Shown: positions 1 through 6,900, counted from the first letter of the stretch. The stretch: 9,274 nt of DNA from Planococcaceae bacterium UBA3370 (GCA_002360295.1 DEQI01000256.1:8868-18141), one strand, 5' to 3'. Translations and numbers: made by a program. Notes: a model not told the origin generated them from the sequence alone.

Positions 1-953
1 AAGCTAGTCGATAAACCTTGTACATATACTTCTCTTGTATTTCGTCCTTCTGGCTCTAAGAAAATTTGATGACGTGGCTTATCATTGAAACGCACTACCT
101 TATCTTCAATAGATGGACAATAGCGCGGGCCTGTTCCTTTGATCATACCTGAATACATCGGTGAAAGATGAAGGTTTGCTTCAATAATCGCGTGCGTTTC
201 AGGACTAGTATATGTTAACCAGCATGGGAGCTGATCCATAATATATTCTGTTGTATCAAAACTAAATGCACGAGGTACGTCATCACCTGGTTGAATTTCT
301 GTTTTCGAATAATCAATTGTACGGTTATTCACACGAGGTGGTGTACCTGTTTTAAAGCGTACTAAATCAAAACCAAGCTCTTTTAAATTGTCAGCTAGTT
401 TAATCGATGGCTGTTGGTTATTTGGACCACTCGAATATTTTAAGTCACCAATAATAATTTCACCGCGTAAAAACGTACCTGTCGTAATTATTACTGCTTT
501 CGCACGGTAGATAGCACCAATTTGTGTAATGACTCCACGAATTTCACCATCTTCAACAATTAACTGTTCAACCATTGCTTGATGAATTTGTAGATTTTCC
601 TGCTCCTCAAGAATTCGTTTCATTTCTTGTTGATATAATACTTTATCTGCTTGTGCACGTAATGCACGTACAGCTGGTCCTTTACCTGTGTTTAACATAC
701 GCATTTGAATATGCGTTTTATCGATAACTTTAGCCATCGCACCGCCTAAGGCATCGATTTCGCGAACGACAATACCTTTCGCGGGACCACCGATTGATGG
801 GTTACATGGCATAAAAGCAATCATATCTAAGTTAATCGTTAACATTAACGTGTTAGCACCTTTTTTAGCTGATGCATATGCGGCTTCAGCACCAGCATGG
901 CCTGCACCAATAACGATAACATCATATGTTCCTGCCTCATATTGAGTTGACAT
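1..953 (-). CDS. mnmG: MnmG (GidA), tRNA uridine-5-carboxymethylaminomethyl modification enzyme, C-terminus missing
   Basis: MnmG is the FAD-dependent partner of MnmE. Together they install the (carboxymethyl)aminomethyl group on C5 of wobble U34 in certain tRNAs in the cytoplasm. The sequence shows an N-terminal Rossmann dinucleotide-binding motif GAGHAG at residues 16-21 and the family block [12 protein letters not shown] at 49-60. The signature GPRYCPSIE starts at residue 275. Cys50 and Cys279 correspond to the two cysteines known to be essential in E. coli GidA (C47 and C277), as I recall the alignment. 317 codons are visible of roughly 630 in the family; the rest lies beyond the left edge. 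The ATG start is supported by AAGGAAG at 962-968, 8 bases upstream. Only 33 bases separate it from the mnmE stop and no terminator is seen, so the two are almost certainly co-transcribed from upstream of mnmE. Confidence 0.97.
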   Translation of the reverse strand, partial: MSTQYEAGTYDVIVIGAGHAGAEAAYASAKKGANTLMLTINLDMIAFMPCNPSIGGPAKGIVVREIDALGGAMAKVIDKTHIQMRMLNTGKGPAVRALRAQADKVLYQQEMKRILEEQENLQIHQAMVEQLIVEDGEIRGVITQIGAIYRAKAVIITTGTFLRGEIIIGDLKYSSGPNNQQPSIKLADNLKELGFDLVRFKTGTPPRVNNRTIDYSKTEIQPGDDVPRAFSFDTTEYIMDQLPCWLTYTSPETHAIIEANLHLSPMYSGMIKGTGPRYCPSIEDKVVRFNDKPRHQIFLEPEGRNTREVYVQGLSTS

Positions 954-986
954 GCTCGTAACTTCCTTTCTTTTATATATGAATAA

Positions 987-2372
987 CTATTTCCCTAAAC
1001 AAAATTGTGAGAATAGCTGATTTATTAAACTTTCTTGTACTGTGTCACCAACAATTTCACCGAGAATTTCCCATGTACGGGTTACATCAATTTGAATCAT
1101 ATCGACTGGTACACCTGCTTCAGCAGCAGCTAAGGCATCTTCAATTGTGCTTTGTGCTTGATGTAATAGTGCGATATGTCGTGCATTGGATACGTACGTC
1201 ATATCTCCTGCTTCCAATTGACCCTCAAAAAATAATGCTGCAATCGCTTCTTCTAGCTCTGTAACTCCTTCTTCCTTCAATAATGAAGTTGTCACAATAC
1301 GGCGATTACCCGCTAATTGCTGTACGTGTTGTAAATCAATTTGTCGCGGTAAATCCGTTTTATTGACTACAACGATGTAATCCATATTCTCAATTGTTTC
1401 AAAAAGTCGCTCATCTTCTTGTGATAAGCTCTCTGATGCGTTCAGTACAAGTAAAATTAAGTCTGCACCTTTTAATGCTTCACGTGAGCGTTCGACACCA
1501 ATGCGTTCTACAATATCTTCAGTTTCACGAATACCTGCTGTATCGACAAGACGTAATGGTACACCACGCACGTTCACATATTCCTCTATAATATCACGCG
1601 TTGTCCCAGCAATATCTGTGACAATCGCTTTATTTTCTTGTACTAAACTGTTTAGCAGGGAAGATTTCCCCACATTTGGACGTCCTAAAATAACGGTTGA
1701 AAGTCCTTCACGTAATATTTTCCCTTGAGAAGATGTTTGTAATAGTTTTTCTATTTCATCACGAACCCAGCTACATTTTTCTTGTAACACAGGTACCGTC
1801 ATTTCTTCCACATCATCATACTCTGGATAATCAATATTCACTTCTACTTGAGCTAATGTTTCGAGTAAAGCTTGGCGCAAATCTCCAATAAGGCGAGATA
1901 ATTTTCCTTCCATTTGACCTAAAGCCAAATTCATCGCGCGATCTGTTTTTGCTCGAATTAAATCCATAACCGCTTCAGCCTGTGATAAATCAATACGGCC
2001 ATTTAAAAATGCTCGCTTAGTAAATTCCCCAGGTTCAGCAAGTGTTGCTCCGTTCCTTAAAACAAGCTGCAATACACGGTTAACTGAAACAACTCCACCA
2101 TGACAGTTAATTTCAACTACATCTTCGCGTGTAAATGTTTTAGGTCCGCGCATTAATGAAAGCATGACTTCTTCTACTACTTCCCCTGTTTTCGGATCGA
2201 TTAAATGCCCATAATGGATTGTATGGGTAGGTTGCTCTGCTAATTTTTTTCCGTTTGGCGATGAAAATATTTTATCGGCAATAGCTACTGCTTCATCTCC
2301 ACTTAATCGAACGATGGCAATCGCTCCTTCTCCCATTGGTGTGGATATGGCAGCTATCGTTTTAAATTCCAA
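987..2372 (-). CDS. mnmE: MnmE (TrmE/ThdF), tRNA modification GTPase
   Basis: MnmE is a K+-activated, dimeric GTPase that acts with MnmG in wobble-uridine (U34) modification, using a folate-derived one-carbon unit. I choose the TTG start at 2370-2372. It has a perfect AGGAGG (2380-2385) 7 bases upstream and gives the family N-terminus ([20 protein letters not shown]) at 461 residues, near the usual ~460. A longer in-frame GTG start at 2406-2408 has no ribosome binding site. With this numbering the G domain shows GRPNVGKS (230-237, P-loop), TTRD (257-260, G2 region), DTAG (277-280, G3) and NKTD (337-340, G4). The protein ends FCLGK, the conserved C-terminal C[I/L/V]GK motif with the catalytic cysteine at 458. 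No damage is visible. It is followed 33 bases later by mnmG. No convincing sigma-A promoter could be picked out upstream. Confidence 0.98.
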   Translation of the reverse strand: MEFKTIAAISTPMGEGAIAIVRLSGDEAVAIADKIFSSPNGKKLAEQPTHTIHYGHLIDPKTGEVVEEVMLSLMRGPKTFTREDVVEINCHGGVVSVNRVLQLVLRNGATLAEPGEFTKRAFLNGRIDLSQAEAVMDLIRAKTDRAMNLALGQMEGKLSRLIGDLRQALLETLAQVEVNIDYPEYDDVEEMTVPVLQEKCSWVRDEIEKLLQTSSQGKILREGLSTVILGRPNVGKSSLLNSLVQENKAIVTDIAGTTRDIIEEYVNVRGVPLRLVDTAGIRETEDIVERIGVERSREALKGADLILLVLNASESLSQEDERLFETIENMDYIVVVNKTDLPRQIDLQHVQQLAGNRRIVTTSLLKEEGVTELEEAIAALFFEGQLEAGDMTYVSNARHIALLHQAQSTIEDALAAAEAGVPVDMIQIDVTRTWEILGEIVGDTVQESLINQLFSQFCLGK

Positions 2373-2565
2373 TGCTATACCTCCTAAGATCAATAAATTT
2401 ACGTTCACTATTTATAAAATTAATTTATCTATTTTTTATTTTTTACTATACCCTTAACTTGCAAATAAATAGGTTCGATTTCTTTATTCGAAAACTAGGG
2501 AAATATTAGCTGTTTACTCGCTCTGTTTATTAACACTATTCCTTCTCCCTACGCTCGGGATCGAC

Positions 2566-2574
2566 TTATCCACA
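2566..2574 (+). promoter_or_regulatory. Isolated perfect DnaA box
   Basis: TTATCCACA matches the DnaA box consensus exactly. It is directly abutted by TGTTAATAA (2575-2583), which read on the other strand is TTATTAACA, a two-mismatch box in head-to-head orientation. It lies in a non-coding gap about 2.6 kb from the main cluster, so it is not forced by codon content. Binding by DnaA is inference. Confidence 0.7.
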
Positions 2575-2622
2575 TGTTAATAACTTTCCCCAGCAATACT
2601 ATCTAACAATTTAGACTAACAT

Positions 2623-2636
2623 ATTTTACGTAAAAT
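2623..2636. repeat. 14-bp perfect palindrome (possible operator)
   Basis: ATTTTACGTAAAAT is its own reverse complement. It lies between the jag terminator and mnmE in non-coding DNA. Its AT-rich dyad with a central ACGT is the kind of symmetry bound by dimeric regulators, but I recognise no specific protein for it. It partly overlaps a weak -10-like TAAAAT on the minus strand. Confidence 0.5.
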
Positions 2637-2696
2637 CTAAAGTAAAGCAATTTACTCACAGTAGATTTGACTACTTGATCGCTTTTTGGCGCAAAG

Positions 2697-2732
2697 AAAA
2701 CGGCCTATTTTCACAGAAAATAGACCGTTTTT
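2697..2732 (-). terminator. Rho-independent terminator after jag
   Basis: The arms AAAACGG-C-CTATTTTC and GAAAATAG-A-CCGTTTT pair with one internal mismatch (2704 against 2724) around an ACA loop. On the minus strand the stem is followed by a short T-rich run, 26 bases after the jag stop. The flanking A and T runs make it nearly symmetric, so it could also work on the plus strand, but no plus-strand gene points at it. It ends the rpmH-rnpA-yidC-jag unit. Confidence 0.88.
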
Positions 2733-2757
2733 ATGTTGTCTGTATGTGCCAAATCAC

Positions 2758-3540
2758 TTATTTAATAGGTTCTATCACTAAATAGCGGTTTGGCTCTACG
2801 CCTTCTGAATAGGTTTCAATATCCAGACGGTTTGCCAATGTATGATGGATAATTTTCCTTTCATAGGATGGCATTGGCTCAAAGGAAACTTTCTTCCTTG
2901 TATGAATTGCTTTATCTGCCATGCGCTCAGCTAATTGCTCTAAGGCAACACGGCGACGTTCACGATAATCTTCCACATCGAGATTGACAAGCATATAGGA
3001 CTTTGCACTCTTATTTAACACGAGCTGCGTTAATTGTTGTAAAGCATTTAACGTTTGTCCACGTTTCCCAATAAGTAATGCCGCCTTTTCACTTTCTAAT
3101 CTAAAGGTCGTATATTTACCTTCAGTTGTCACTTCGATGTGTAAGTCGGTAATCCCCATGTCCTTTGCGATATTCATAATATATGATTCCGCTTCTTGGA
3201 CTGGATCTACTTGCTGTTCATCTTGTCGTTCTTGTTCTGCTGGTTGAATCAGATCTTCAATATCGTCAGTTTGAGCTTTCTCCCCGGAAACTGTTACTTG
3301 TGGTTGGTTCACCACTTTTTCATGAATTAATACTTCTTCTTCAGCTAGAATTTCAACTGGTTGAACTTCTTCTTTTACAGTAACACGTACTTTTGCAGGA
3401 CGTGCACCAAAACCTAAAAATCCTTTTTTACCTTCTTGCAAAACTTCAACATCTACTTGTTCACGGGTTTTTTCAAGCTGTTGTAACGCTAATGAGATCG
3501 CTTCTTGGACAGTTGCGCCTATTTGCGTAAGTTGTTTCAC
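2758..3540 (-). CDS. jag: Jag/KhpB (SpoIIIJ-associated), KH and R3H domain RNA-binding protein
   Basis: Jag (KhpB, EloR in streptococci) is a cytoplasmic RNA-binding protein encoded next to the YidC insertase and linked in other Firmicutes to cell elongation and small-RNA biology. Domains in order are the Jag N-terminal domain at about 1-55 (with the motif KKGFLGFG at 38-45), a long Glu/Gln-rich linker at about 56-115, a KH domain at about 118-195 with the GxxG loop GKRG at 158-161, and a C-terminal R3H domain with R228...H232. At 260 residues it is longer than my recollection of B. subtilis Jag (208); the extra length is in the linker. The start is GTG at 3538-3540, with AGGAGGGG (3548-3555) 7 bases upstream inside the yidC 3' end. 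GTG overlaps the yidC TGA as GTGA, which suggests translational coupling. A terminator follows. Confidence 0.96.
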   Translation of the reverse strand: MKQLTQIGATVQEAISLALQQLEKTREQVDVEVLQEGKKGFLGFGARPAKVRVTVKEEVQPVEILAEEEVLIHEKVVNQPQVTVSGEKAQTDDIEDLIQPAEQERQDEQQVDPVQEAESYIMNIAKDMGITDLHIEVTTEGKYTTFRLESEKAALLIGKRGQTLNALQQLTQLVLNKSAKSYMLVNLDVEDYRERRRVALEQLAERMADKAIHTRKKVSFEPMPSYERKIIHHTLANRLDIETYSEGVEPNRYLVIEPIK

Positions 3541-4310
3541 TTTTTAGCCCCTCCTGTAGTAGTAGTAGCTTCTGTTTTCTTTTTATTCCAAGGCTTATAA
3601 ATAACAAGGTTTTGAATGACTGATACAATGTTTCCGACAACCCAATATAAAGATAATGCTGCCGGGAAAGTCATACCCAACACAATAATCATGACTGGCA
3701 TAATATACATCATGATTTTCATTTGAGGATTATCAATAGCTGGGCCTGTCATTAATACAAGGAATTGAAAAATCCCTGCACAAATCGCTAACACTGCGCT
3801 CGGTTCTGCTAATGGGAAAATTAAAAATGTCCCTAAATCAAATGTTGGCGTCGCATTCATACGACTAATCGCGTGGTAAAATCCGATTAATATCGGCATT
3901 TGAACTAATATTGGTAAACATCCAGCTAACGGATTGGCACCTGAATCACGCATTAATGCCATCATTTCTTGTTGATACTTTTGCTGTGTAACCGCGTCTT
4001 TTGAGCTATATTTTGCTTGTAGCTCTTTCATCTTCGGTTGTATTTCTTGCATTTTTTTTGAACTTTTAATTTGCTTAATTGTTAAAGGTAAAATAGCAAG
4101 TCGGATTATAATTGTTACGGCAATAATCCCAAGGGCATAAGACCCTAAAAGTTCTGCGAAATATTTAATAACAGATACTAATGGCCAAACAATAAACTCA
4201 TTCCAAAAGCCTTTGCTTTCAGCTGAGATGGGTTGATTAAATTCTGAACACCCAGATAGCAAAAGAGCTGCTGATACGAGTGTAAGAACAATCCAAAGTC
4301 TTTTCTTCAA
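3537..4310 (-). CDS. yidC: YidC/Oxa1-family membrane protein insertase (SpoIIIJ type), lipoprotein
   Basis: YidC inserts and folds inner-membrane proteins, alone or with Sec. The N-terminus is a lipoprotein signal: basic MKKR, a hydrophobic stretch, then lipobox LSGC with the lipidated cysteine at 21. The mature part shows about five membrane segments, near 55-78, 129-148, 170-189, 198-213 and 216-236. The first ends near Arg70, which matches the conserved groove arginine of Gram-positive YidC. A charged cytoplasmic hairpin lies at 80-120 and the tail is basic. At 257 residues it has the usual Gram-positive length, without the large extracytoplasmic domain of E. coli YidC. The start is TTG at 4308-4310 with AGGAGG (4318-4323) 7 bases upstream. 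It overlaps jag by four bases. Bacillales often carry a second copy (YidC2/YqjG), so the SpoIIIJ assignment rests on the lipobox and the jag neighbour. Confidence 0.97.
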   Translation of the reverse strand: MKKRLWIVLTLVSAALLLSGCSEFNQPISAESKGFWNEFIVWPLVSVIKYFAELLGSYALGIIAVTIIIRLAILPLTIKQIKSSKKMQEIQPKMKELQAKYSSKDAVTQQKYQQEMMALMRDSGANPLAGCLPILVQMPILIGFYHAISRMNATPTFDLGTFLIFPLAEPSAVLAICAGIFQFLVLMTGPAIDNPQMKIMMYIMPVMIIVLGMTFPAALSLYWVVGNIVSVIQNLVIYKPWNKKKTEATTTTGGAKK

Positions 4311-4334
4311 CCTTCTTCCTCCTAGAGCAACTAT

Positions 4335-4418
4335 TCAATTTAGTTTATGACGATATTTTACCACGTGTTGACGTTTACACTCTACTAATTGTTCCATATA
4401 TTTTGCTCGTTCGTTCAT
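4335..4418 (-). CDS. Possible 27-residue small ORF between rnpA and yidC, unrecognised
   Basis: An ATG-initiated ORF of 27 codons ends in TGA about 12 bases before the yidC ribosome binding site. The predicted peptide is very basic and hydrophilic, with many Lys, Arg and His, one Cys and no membrane segment. Upstream there is only a weak GAG seven bases from the ATG, in the loop of an AT-rich hairpin (4417-4436) whose stem covers part of the start codon. I do not recognise it, and it may be a chance ORF. It is listed because it fills most of a gap inside a highly conserved operon. Confidence 0.2.
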   Translation of the reverse strand: MNERAKYMEQLVECKRQHVVKYRHKLN

Positions 4419-4436
4419 AAATTTTCTCAAATTTAT
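4417..4436 (-). repeat. AT-only inverted repeat after rnpA
   Basis: ATAAATTT and AAATTTAT form a perfect 8-bp stem with a four-base loop, 10 bases past the rnpA stop. With no GC pairs and no T-run placed for release, it is a poor terminator. It may instead protect an RNA end or hold the small ORF start in a weak hairpin. Confidence 0.45.
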
Positions 4437-4446
4437 AAAAATCCGA

Positions 4447-4788
4447 TTATTTTTTGAACGCCTTTGCAATCTTTAAAACATGTTCTAAACTTTTCTTTGT
4501 TTCGTGGAAATTTAATGCGGCCGCCTGATGTCGGGCGATAATAACATAGTCCATGTCTTGCCTTACTTCATCTTTTAATTCTAGAAATGTTTGTCGAATA
4601 TAACGCTTCACTTGGTTGCGCGTAACAGCTTTACCGATTTTTTTATTTACAGATAAGCCAATGCGAAACTCCAATTGATCTTCCTTTTTCAAGCAATATA
4701 CAACGAATTGGCGATTTGCAAAAGACTTCCCTTTTTTAAACACCCTTTGAAACTCTTCATTTTTCTTAATTCGTTGGCGTTTATTCAT
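4447..4788 (-). CDS. rnpA: RnpA, RNase P protein component
   Basis: RnpA is the small basic protein subunit that binds the RNase P ribozyme and the 5' leader of precursor tRNAs. The 113-residue product is strongly basic. It shows the family RNR signature RNxxKRxxR at residues 57-65, and the N-terminal stretch [19 protein letters not shown] and the central [18 protein letters not shown] typical of Bacillales RnpA (~115 residues). The ATG at 4786-4788 is preceded by AGGTGA (4793-4798), with 4 to 5 bases of spacing. It lies downstream of rpmH, as in most bacteria, but the two are separated by an intrinsic terminator. RnpA therefore probably depends on readthrough or on a weak internal promoter. 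A six-codon leader ORF ends exactly inside its ribosome binding site. Confidence 0.97.
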   Translation of the reverse strand: MNKRQRIKKNEEFQRVFKKGKSFANRQFVVYCLKKEDQLEFRIGLSVNKKIGKAVTRNQVKRYIRQTFLELKDEVRQDMDYVIIARHQAAALNFHETKKSLEHVLKIAKAFKK

Positions 4789-4792
4789 TCTT

Positions 4793-4813
4793 TCACCTGC
4801 TCCATCTAATCAT
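4793..4813 (-). CDS. Possible six-codon leader ORF in front of rnpA
   Basis: ATG at 4811-4813 has GAGG (4819-4822) five bases upstream and reads MIRWSR before TGA. The TGA (4793-4795) forms part of AGGTGA, the rnpA ribosome binding site. Ribosomes finishing this ORF would stop on top of the rnpA start region, so coupling or interference is possible. It is very short and could be chance. Confidence 0.25.
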   Translation of the reverse strand: MIRWSR

Positions 4814-4851
4814 TGGATCCTCATTTTTCATTTAATTATGCTATTAATAAA

Positions 4852-4883
4852 GAAAAAAAAGACCACTGATGTGGCTCAGTGGA
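4852..4883 (-). terminator. Rho-independent terminator directly after rpmH
   Basis: On the minus strand CCACTGA pairs perfectly with TCAGTGG across a six-base loop (4870-4875), followed by TC and a run of eight T. The hairpin begins two bases after the rpmH stop codon. It should release most rpmH transcripts and leave a fraction to continue into rnpA. Confidence 0.93.
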
Positions 4884-4884
4884 C

Positions 4885-5019
4885 TTATGCTGATAATACT
4901 TTTCTTCCTTTACGACGGCGAGCAGCTAATACTTTACGGCCGTTTTTCGTGCTCATGCGTGCGCGGAAACCGTGAACTTTGCTGTGCTTACGTTTCTTTG
5001 GTTGATATGTGCGTTTCAT
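4885..5019 (-). CDS. rpmH: Ribosomal protein L34 (bL34)
   Basis: The 44-residue, highly basic product begins [12 protein letters not shown], continues through [21 protein letters not shown] and ends [10 protein letters not shown]. It matches bacterial L34 along its whole length and at the exact usual size. L34 is a 23S-rRNA-binding protein of the large subunit. The ATG at 5017-5019 is preceded by a near-perfect AGGAGGTG (5029-5036) nine bases upstream, as expected for a highly expressed gene. A consensus sigma-A promoter lies at 5082-5111 and a terminator directly after the stop. It is the first gene of the leftward unit and borders the origin. Confidence 0.99.
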   Translation of the reverse strand: MKRTYQPKKRKHSKVHGFRARMSTKNGRKVLAARRRKGRKVLSA

Positions 5020-5081
5020 GTATATATACACCTCCTGCATTTCAGAGTCATCATATCTATTTCTAACATACAGACTTGCAT

Positions 5082-5111
5082 ATTATATAAAATAAAATAT
5101 GACTTTGTCAA
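5082..5111 (-). promoter_or_regulatory. Sigma-A promoter of rpmH
   Basis: On the minus strand TTGACA (5106-5111) and TATAAT (5082-5087) are both exact consensus, separated by 18 bp. Transcription would start near 5075, giving a leader of about 55 bases with a strong ribosome binding site. This is the strongest promoter in the window and is consistent with ribosomal protein expression. Confidence 0.9.
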
Positions 5112-5159
5112 TGCCTTGTGAAAGCTTCCGTTCTTTCCCTCAAAATCCTCTAGTTTTAA

Positions 5160-5457
5160 TTATCCACAATTCACTTTCATTCTCGGGAAATAGAGTGTGG
5201 ATAGATTTTTATCTACAAAATTTTATCCACATGTGTTATCTACAACTTTTTCACAAACCCATATACTGTGGACAACTTCGATGTGTGTAATTTTGTTTTT
5301 GTGGATAAGTTTCATAAAGTATTGAAATACCTCATTTTTTTTGATACGATAATTGTGTTTTCCTTTGTGGAGTATTTTATCGGGAAATATTTTATCCACA
5401 GTTGTTAATAATATGTGGATAGATTTTTACACTAGTTTTGGATATACTTTATCCACA
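5160..5457. other. oriC, upstream part: DnaA-box cluster between rpmH and dnaA
   Basis: Perfect TTATCCACA boxes lie at 5160-5168 (+), 5223-5231 (+), 5300-5308 (-), 5392-5400 (+) and 5449-5457 (+). One-mismatch boxes lie at 5196-5204 (-, CTATCCACA), 5209-5217 (+, TTATCTACA), 5236-5244 (+, TTATCTACA), 5267-5275 (-, TTGTCCACA) and 5414-5422 (-, CTATCCACA). Ten boxes in 298 bp of non-coding DNA next to dnaA is the classic upstream half of a Bacillus-type bipartite origin. The two box orientations are mixed. The same sites surround the dnaA promoter and are expected to mediate DnaA autoregulation. Confidence 0.95.
5322..5350 (+). promoter_or_regulatory. Sigma-A promoter of dnaA
   Basis: TTGAAA (5322-5327) is followed after 17 bp by TACGAT (5345-5350), which carries an extended -10 (TGA at 5342-5344). 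Transcription would start near 5357, giving a leader of almost 200 bases before the dnaA start. A perfect DnaA box lies 13 bases upstream of the -35, and three boxes (5392, 5414, 5449) lie in the leader. Bound DnaA could therefore repress its own transcription. Confidence 0.75.
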
Positions 5458-5484
5458 GCTTGTGATTATGTGTATTTAAAAATA

Positions 5485-5534
5485 TTTTCTATTAAAAATA
5501 AATGTAATTACGTTTCGTTTTTCTATTAAACGAA
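5485..5534 (+). repeat. dnaA leader: 12-bp direct repeat and a hairpin next to the ribosome binding site
   Basis: TTTTCTATTAAA occurs at 5485-5496 and again at 5519-5530, 34 bp apart in a strongly AT-rich stretch. The second copy is embedded in a perfect inverted repeat, TTCGTTT (5514-5520) and AAACGAA (5528-5534), with a seven-base loop. The stem ends four bases before the dnaA AAAGGA site (5539-5544). In RNA this would be a weak hairpin just outside the ribosome footprint; a function is inference. Confidence 0.5.
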
Positions 5535-5553
5535 TATGAAAGGACGAGCATGC

Positions 5554-6897
5554 TTGGAACATTTAGAAGAATTATGGAATAATGTCCTGGCTCAGGTTGA
5601 ACAAAAAATTTCAAAACCAAGCTTCGAAACGTGGCTGAAATCAACAAAGCTTTTGTCATATAAAGGGACAAATATTACGATAGCAGCACCGAACTCATTT
5701 GCACGTGATTGGCTTGAAAACCACTATATTCACTTAATAACGGGCATTTTAAACGAGTTAACAGGCGAAGATTTGTTAATTAAATTTGTTGTTCAAAAAA
5801 ATCAGGATTCCGATGATTTCGACTTGCCAGCGCCAAAAATCCAAGCGAGAGATCACGACTATCATGAAAGTACACCGGGGATGTTAAATCCTAAATATAC
5901 CTTTGATACATTCGTAATTGGTTCTGGTAATCGATTTGCACACGCAGCATCACTTGCTGTAGCAGAAGCACCTGCAAAAGCATACAACCCTTTCTTTATT
6001 TATGGAGGAGTAGGATTAGGTAAAACTCACTTAATGCACGCAATCGGCCACTATGTATTAGAACATAACCCAAATGCCAAAGTTGTATACTTATCATCTG
6101 AAAAATTTACAAACGAGTTTATTAACTCTATTCGGGACAATAAAGCGATTGACTTCCGCAATAAATACCGTAATGTCGATGTGCTATTAATTGATGATAT
6201 TCAATTTTTAGCTGGGAAAGAGTCTACTCAAGAGGAATTTTTCCATACATTTAATACGTTACATGAGGAGTCAAAACAAATCGTTATTTCAAGTGACCGA
6301 CCACCGAAAGAAATACCAACACTAGAAGATCGTTTGCGCTCACGCTTTGAGTGGGGCCTCATTACCGATATCGCACCACCAGATCTTGAAACACGAATTG
6401 CTATTTTAAGAAAAAAAGCAAAGGCTGATGGACTAAATATTCCTAATGAGGTCATGTTATATATTGCTAATCAAATAGATACAAATATCCGTGAATTAGA
6501 AGGGGCTTTAATACGCGTCGTTGCTTATTCATCACTTGTAAATGAAGATGTGACGCCAGAACTTGCTGCGGCGGCTTTAAAAGACATCATGCCGAATGCG
6601 AAACCGAGAATGATATCTATTTTAGATATTCAAAACGCAGTAGGTGAGCATTTTAATATTCGATTAGAAGACTTTAAAGCGAAAAAGAGAACTAAATCAA
6701 TCGCTTTTCCGCGACAAGTTGCTATGTATTTATCACGTGAACTCACAGATTTTTCGCTTCCTAAAATAGGGGAGGAATTTGGTGGACGTGATCATACAAC
6801 TGTCATTCATGCACACGAAAAAATTTCGACATTACTCAAACAAGATCAAAATTTACAACAAGACATTAAACAAATTCGTAGTATGTTAGGTAAATAA
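5554..6897 (+). CDS. dnaA: DnaA, chromosomal replication initiator
   Basis: DnaA is the AAA+ ATPase that binds DnaA boxes, forms a filament at oriC, opens the DNA and recruits the helicase machinery. I choose the TTG start at 5554-5556. AAAGGA (5539-5544) lies nine bases upstream and the product, 447 residues beginning (M)[15 protein letters not shown], aligns with B. subtilis DnaA (446). An in-frame ATG six codons earlier has no ribosome binding site. Domain I is about 1-80, a short linker follows to about 108, and the AAA+ domain III carries Walker [10 protein letters not shown] (151-159), Walker B LLIDDIQF (211-218) and the box VII region [10 protein letters not shown] (259-268). Domain IV ends with the DnaA signature [15 protein letters not shown] around 410-424, which contacts the box. 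The gene is flanked on both sides by DnaA-box clusters and precedes dnaN. Confidence 0.99.
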   Translation: MEHLEELWNNVLAQVEQKISKPSFETWLKSTKLLSYKGTNITIAAPNSFARDWLENHYIHLITGILNELTGEDLLIKFVVQKNQDSDDFDLPAPKIQARDHDYHESTPGMLNPKYTFDTFVIGSGNRFAHAASLAVAEAPAKAYNPFFIYGGVGLGKTHLMHAIGHYVLEHNPNAKVVYLSSEKFTNEFINSIRDNKAIDFRNKYRNVDVLLIDDIQFLAGKESTQEEFFHTFNTLHEESKQIVISSDRPPKEIPTLEDRLRSRFEWGLITDIAPPDLETRIAILRKKAKADGLNIPNEVMLYIANQIDTNIRELEGALIRVVAYSSLVNEDVTPELAAAALKDIMPNAKPRMISILDIQNAVGEHFNIRLEDFKAKKRTKSIAFPRQVAMYLSRELTDFSLPKIGEEFGGRDHTTVIHAHEKISTLLKQDQNLQQDIKQIRSMLGK

Positions 6898-6900
6898 AGT

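Larger units (their letters stand above)
2373..2757. other. mnmE-jag intergenic region (385 bp)
   Basis: This gap separates the rpmH-rnpA-yidC-jag unit from mnmE-mnmG. Reading leftward it holds the jag terminator (2697-2732), a short inverted repeat AGTAAA-gcaa-TTTACT (2641-2656) and a perfect 14-bp palindrome (2623-2636). It also holds a single consensus DnaA box (2566-2574), then AT-rich sequence to the mnmE ribosome binding site. No credible gene is present. On the minus strand there is a TATAGT (2445-2450) and a TAAAAT overlapping the palindrome, the latter 16 bp from a poor -35 (TTGCTT). Neither is a convincing mnmE promoter, although the terminator implies that one should exist here. 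Confidence 0.7.
4311..4446. other. rnpA-yidC intergenic region
   Basis: This 136-bp AT-rich spacer holds an 8-bp AT-only inverted repeat (4417-4436) and a 27-codon ORF (4335-4418). On the minus strand it also holds an extended -10-like TGGTAAAAT (4355-4363) without a recognisable -35, possibly an internal promoter for yidC-jag. None of the three is certain. No GC-rich terminator is present, so rnpA transcripts probably continue into yidC. Confidence 0.6.

Noticed and set aside
1007..1891. Plus-strand ORFs of 64-85 codons opposite mnmE, and others opposite jag, rpmH and dnaA
   Set aside because: They lie antisense to strongly conserved genes or over the origin, lack ribosome binding sites and resemble no known protein; shadows.
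2373..2408. Longer MnmE starting at the GTG at 2406-2408
   Set aside because: It has no ribosome binding site, and the extra 12 residues do not fit the family. AGGAGG at 2380-2385 points to the TTG at 2370.
2522..2560. 13-codon GTG ORF (MLINRASKQLIFP) on the minus strand in the mnmE-jag gap
   Set aside because: Very short, start spacing poor, no continuity with a gene; treated as chance.
5099..5290. 63-codon ORF over the rpmH-dnaA gap
   Set aside because: It runs through the DnaA-box cluster and no ribosome binding site is seen. Its codons are explained by the repeated TTATCCACA motifs.
5536..5553. DnaA start at the ATG at 5536
   Set aside because: No ribosome binding site precedes it, and AAAGGA lies inside the would-be coding sequence. 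The TTG at 5554 matches family length.
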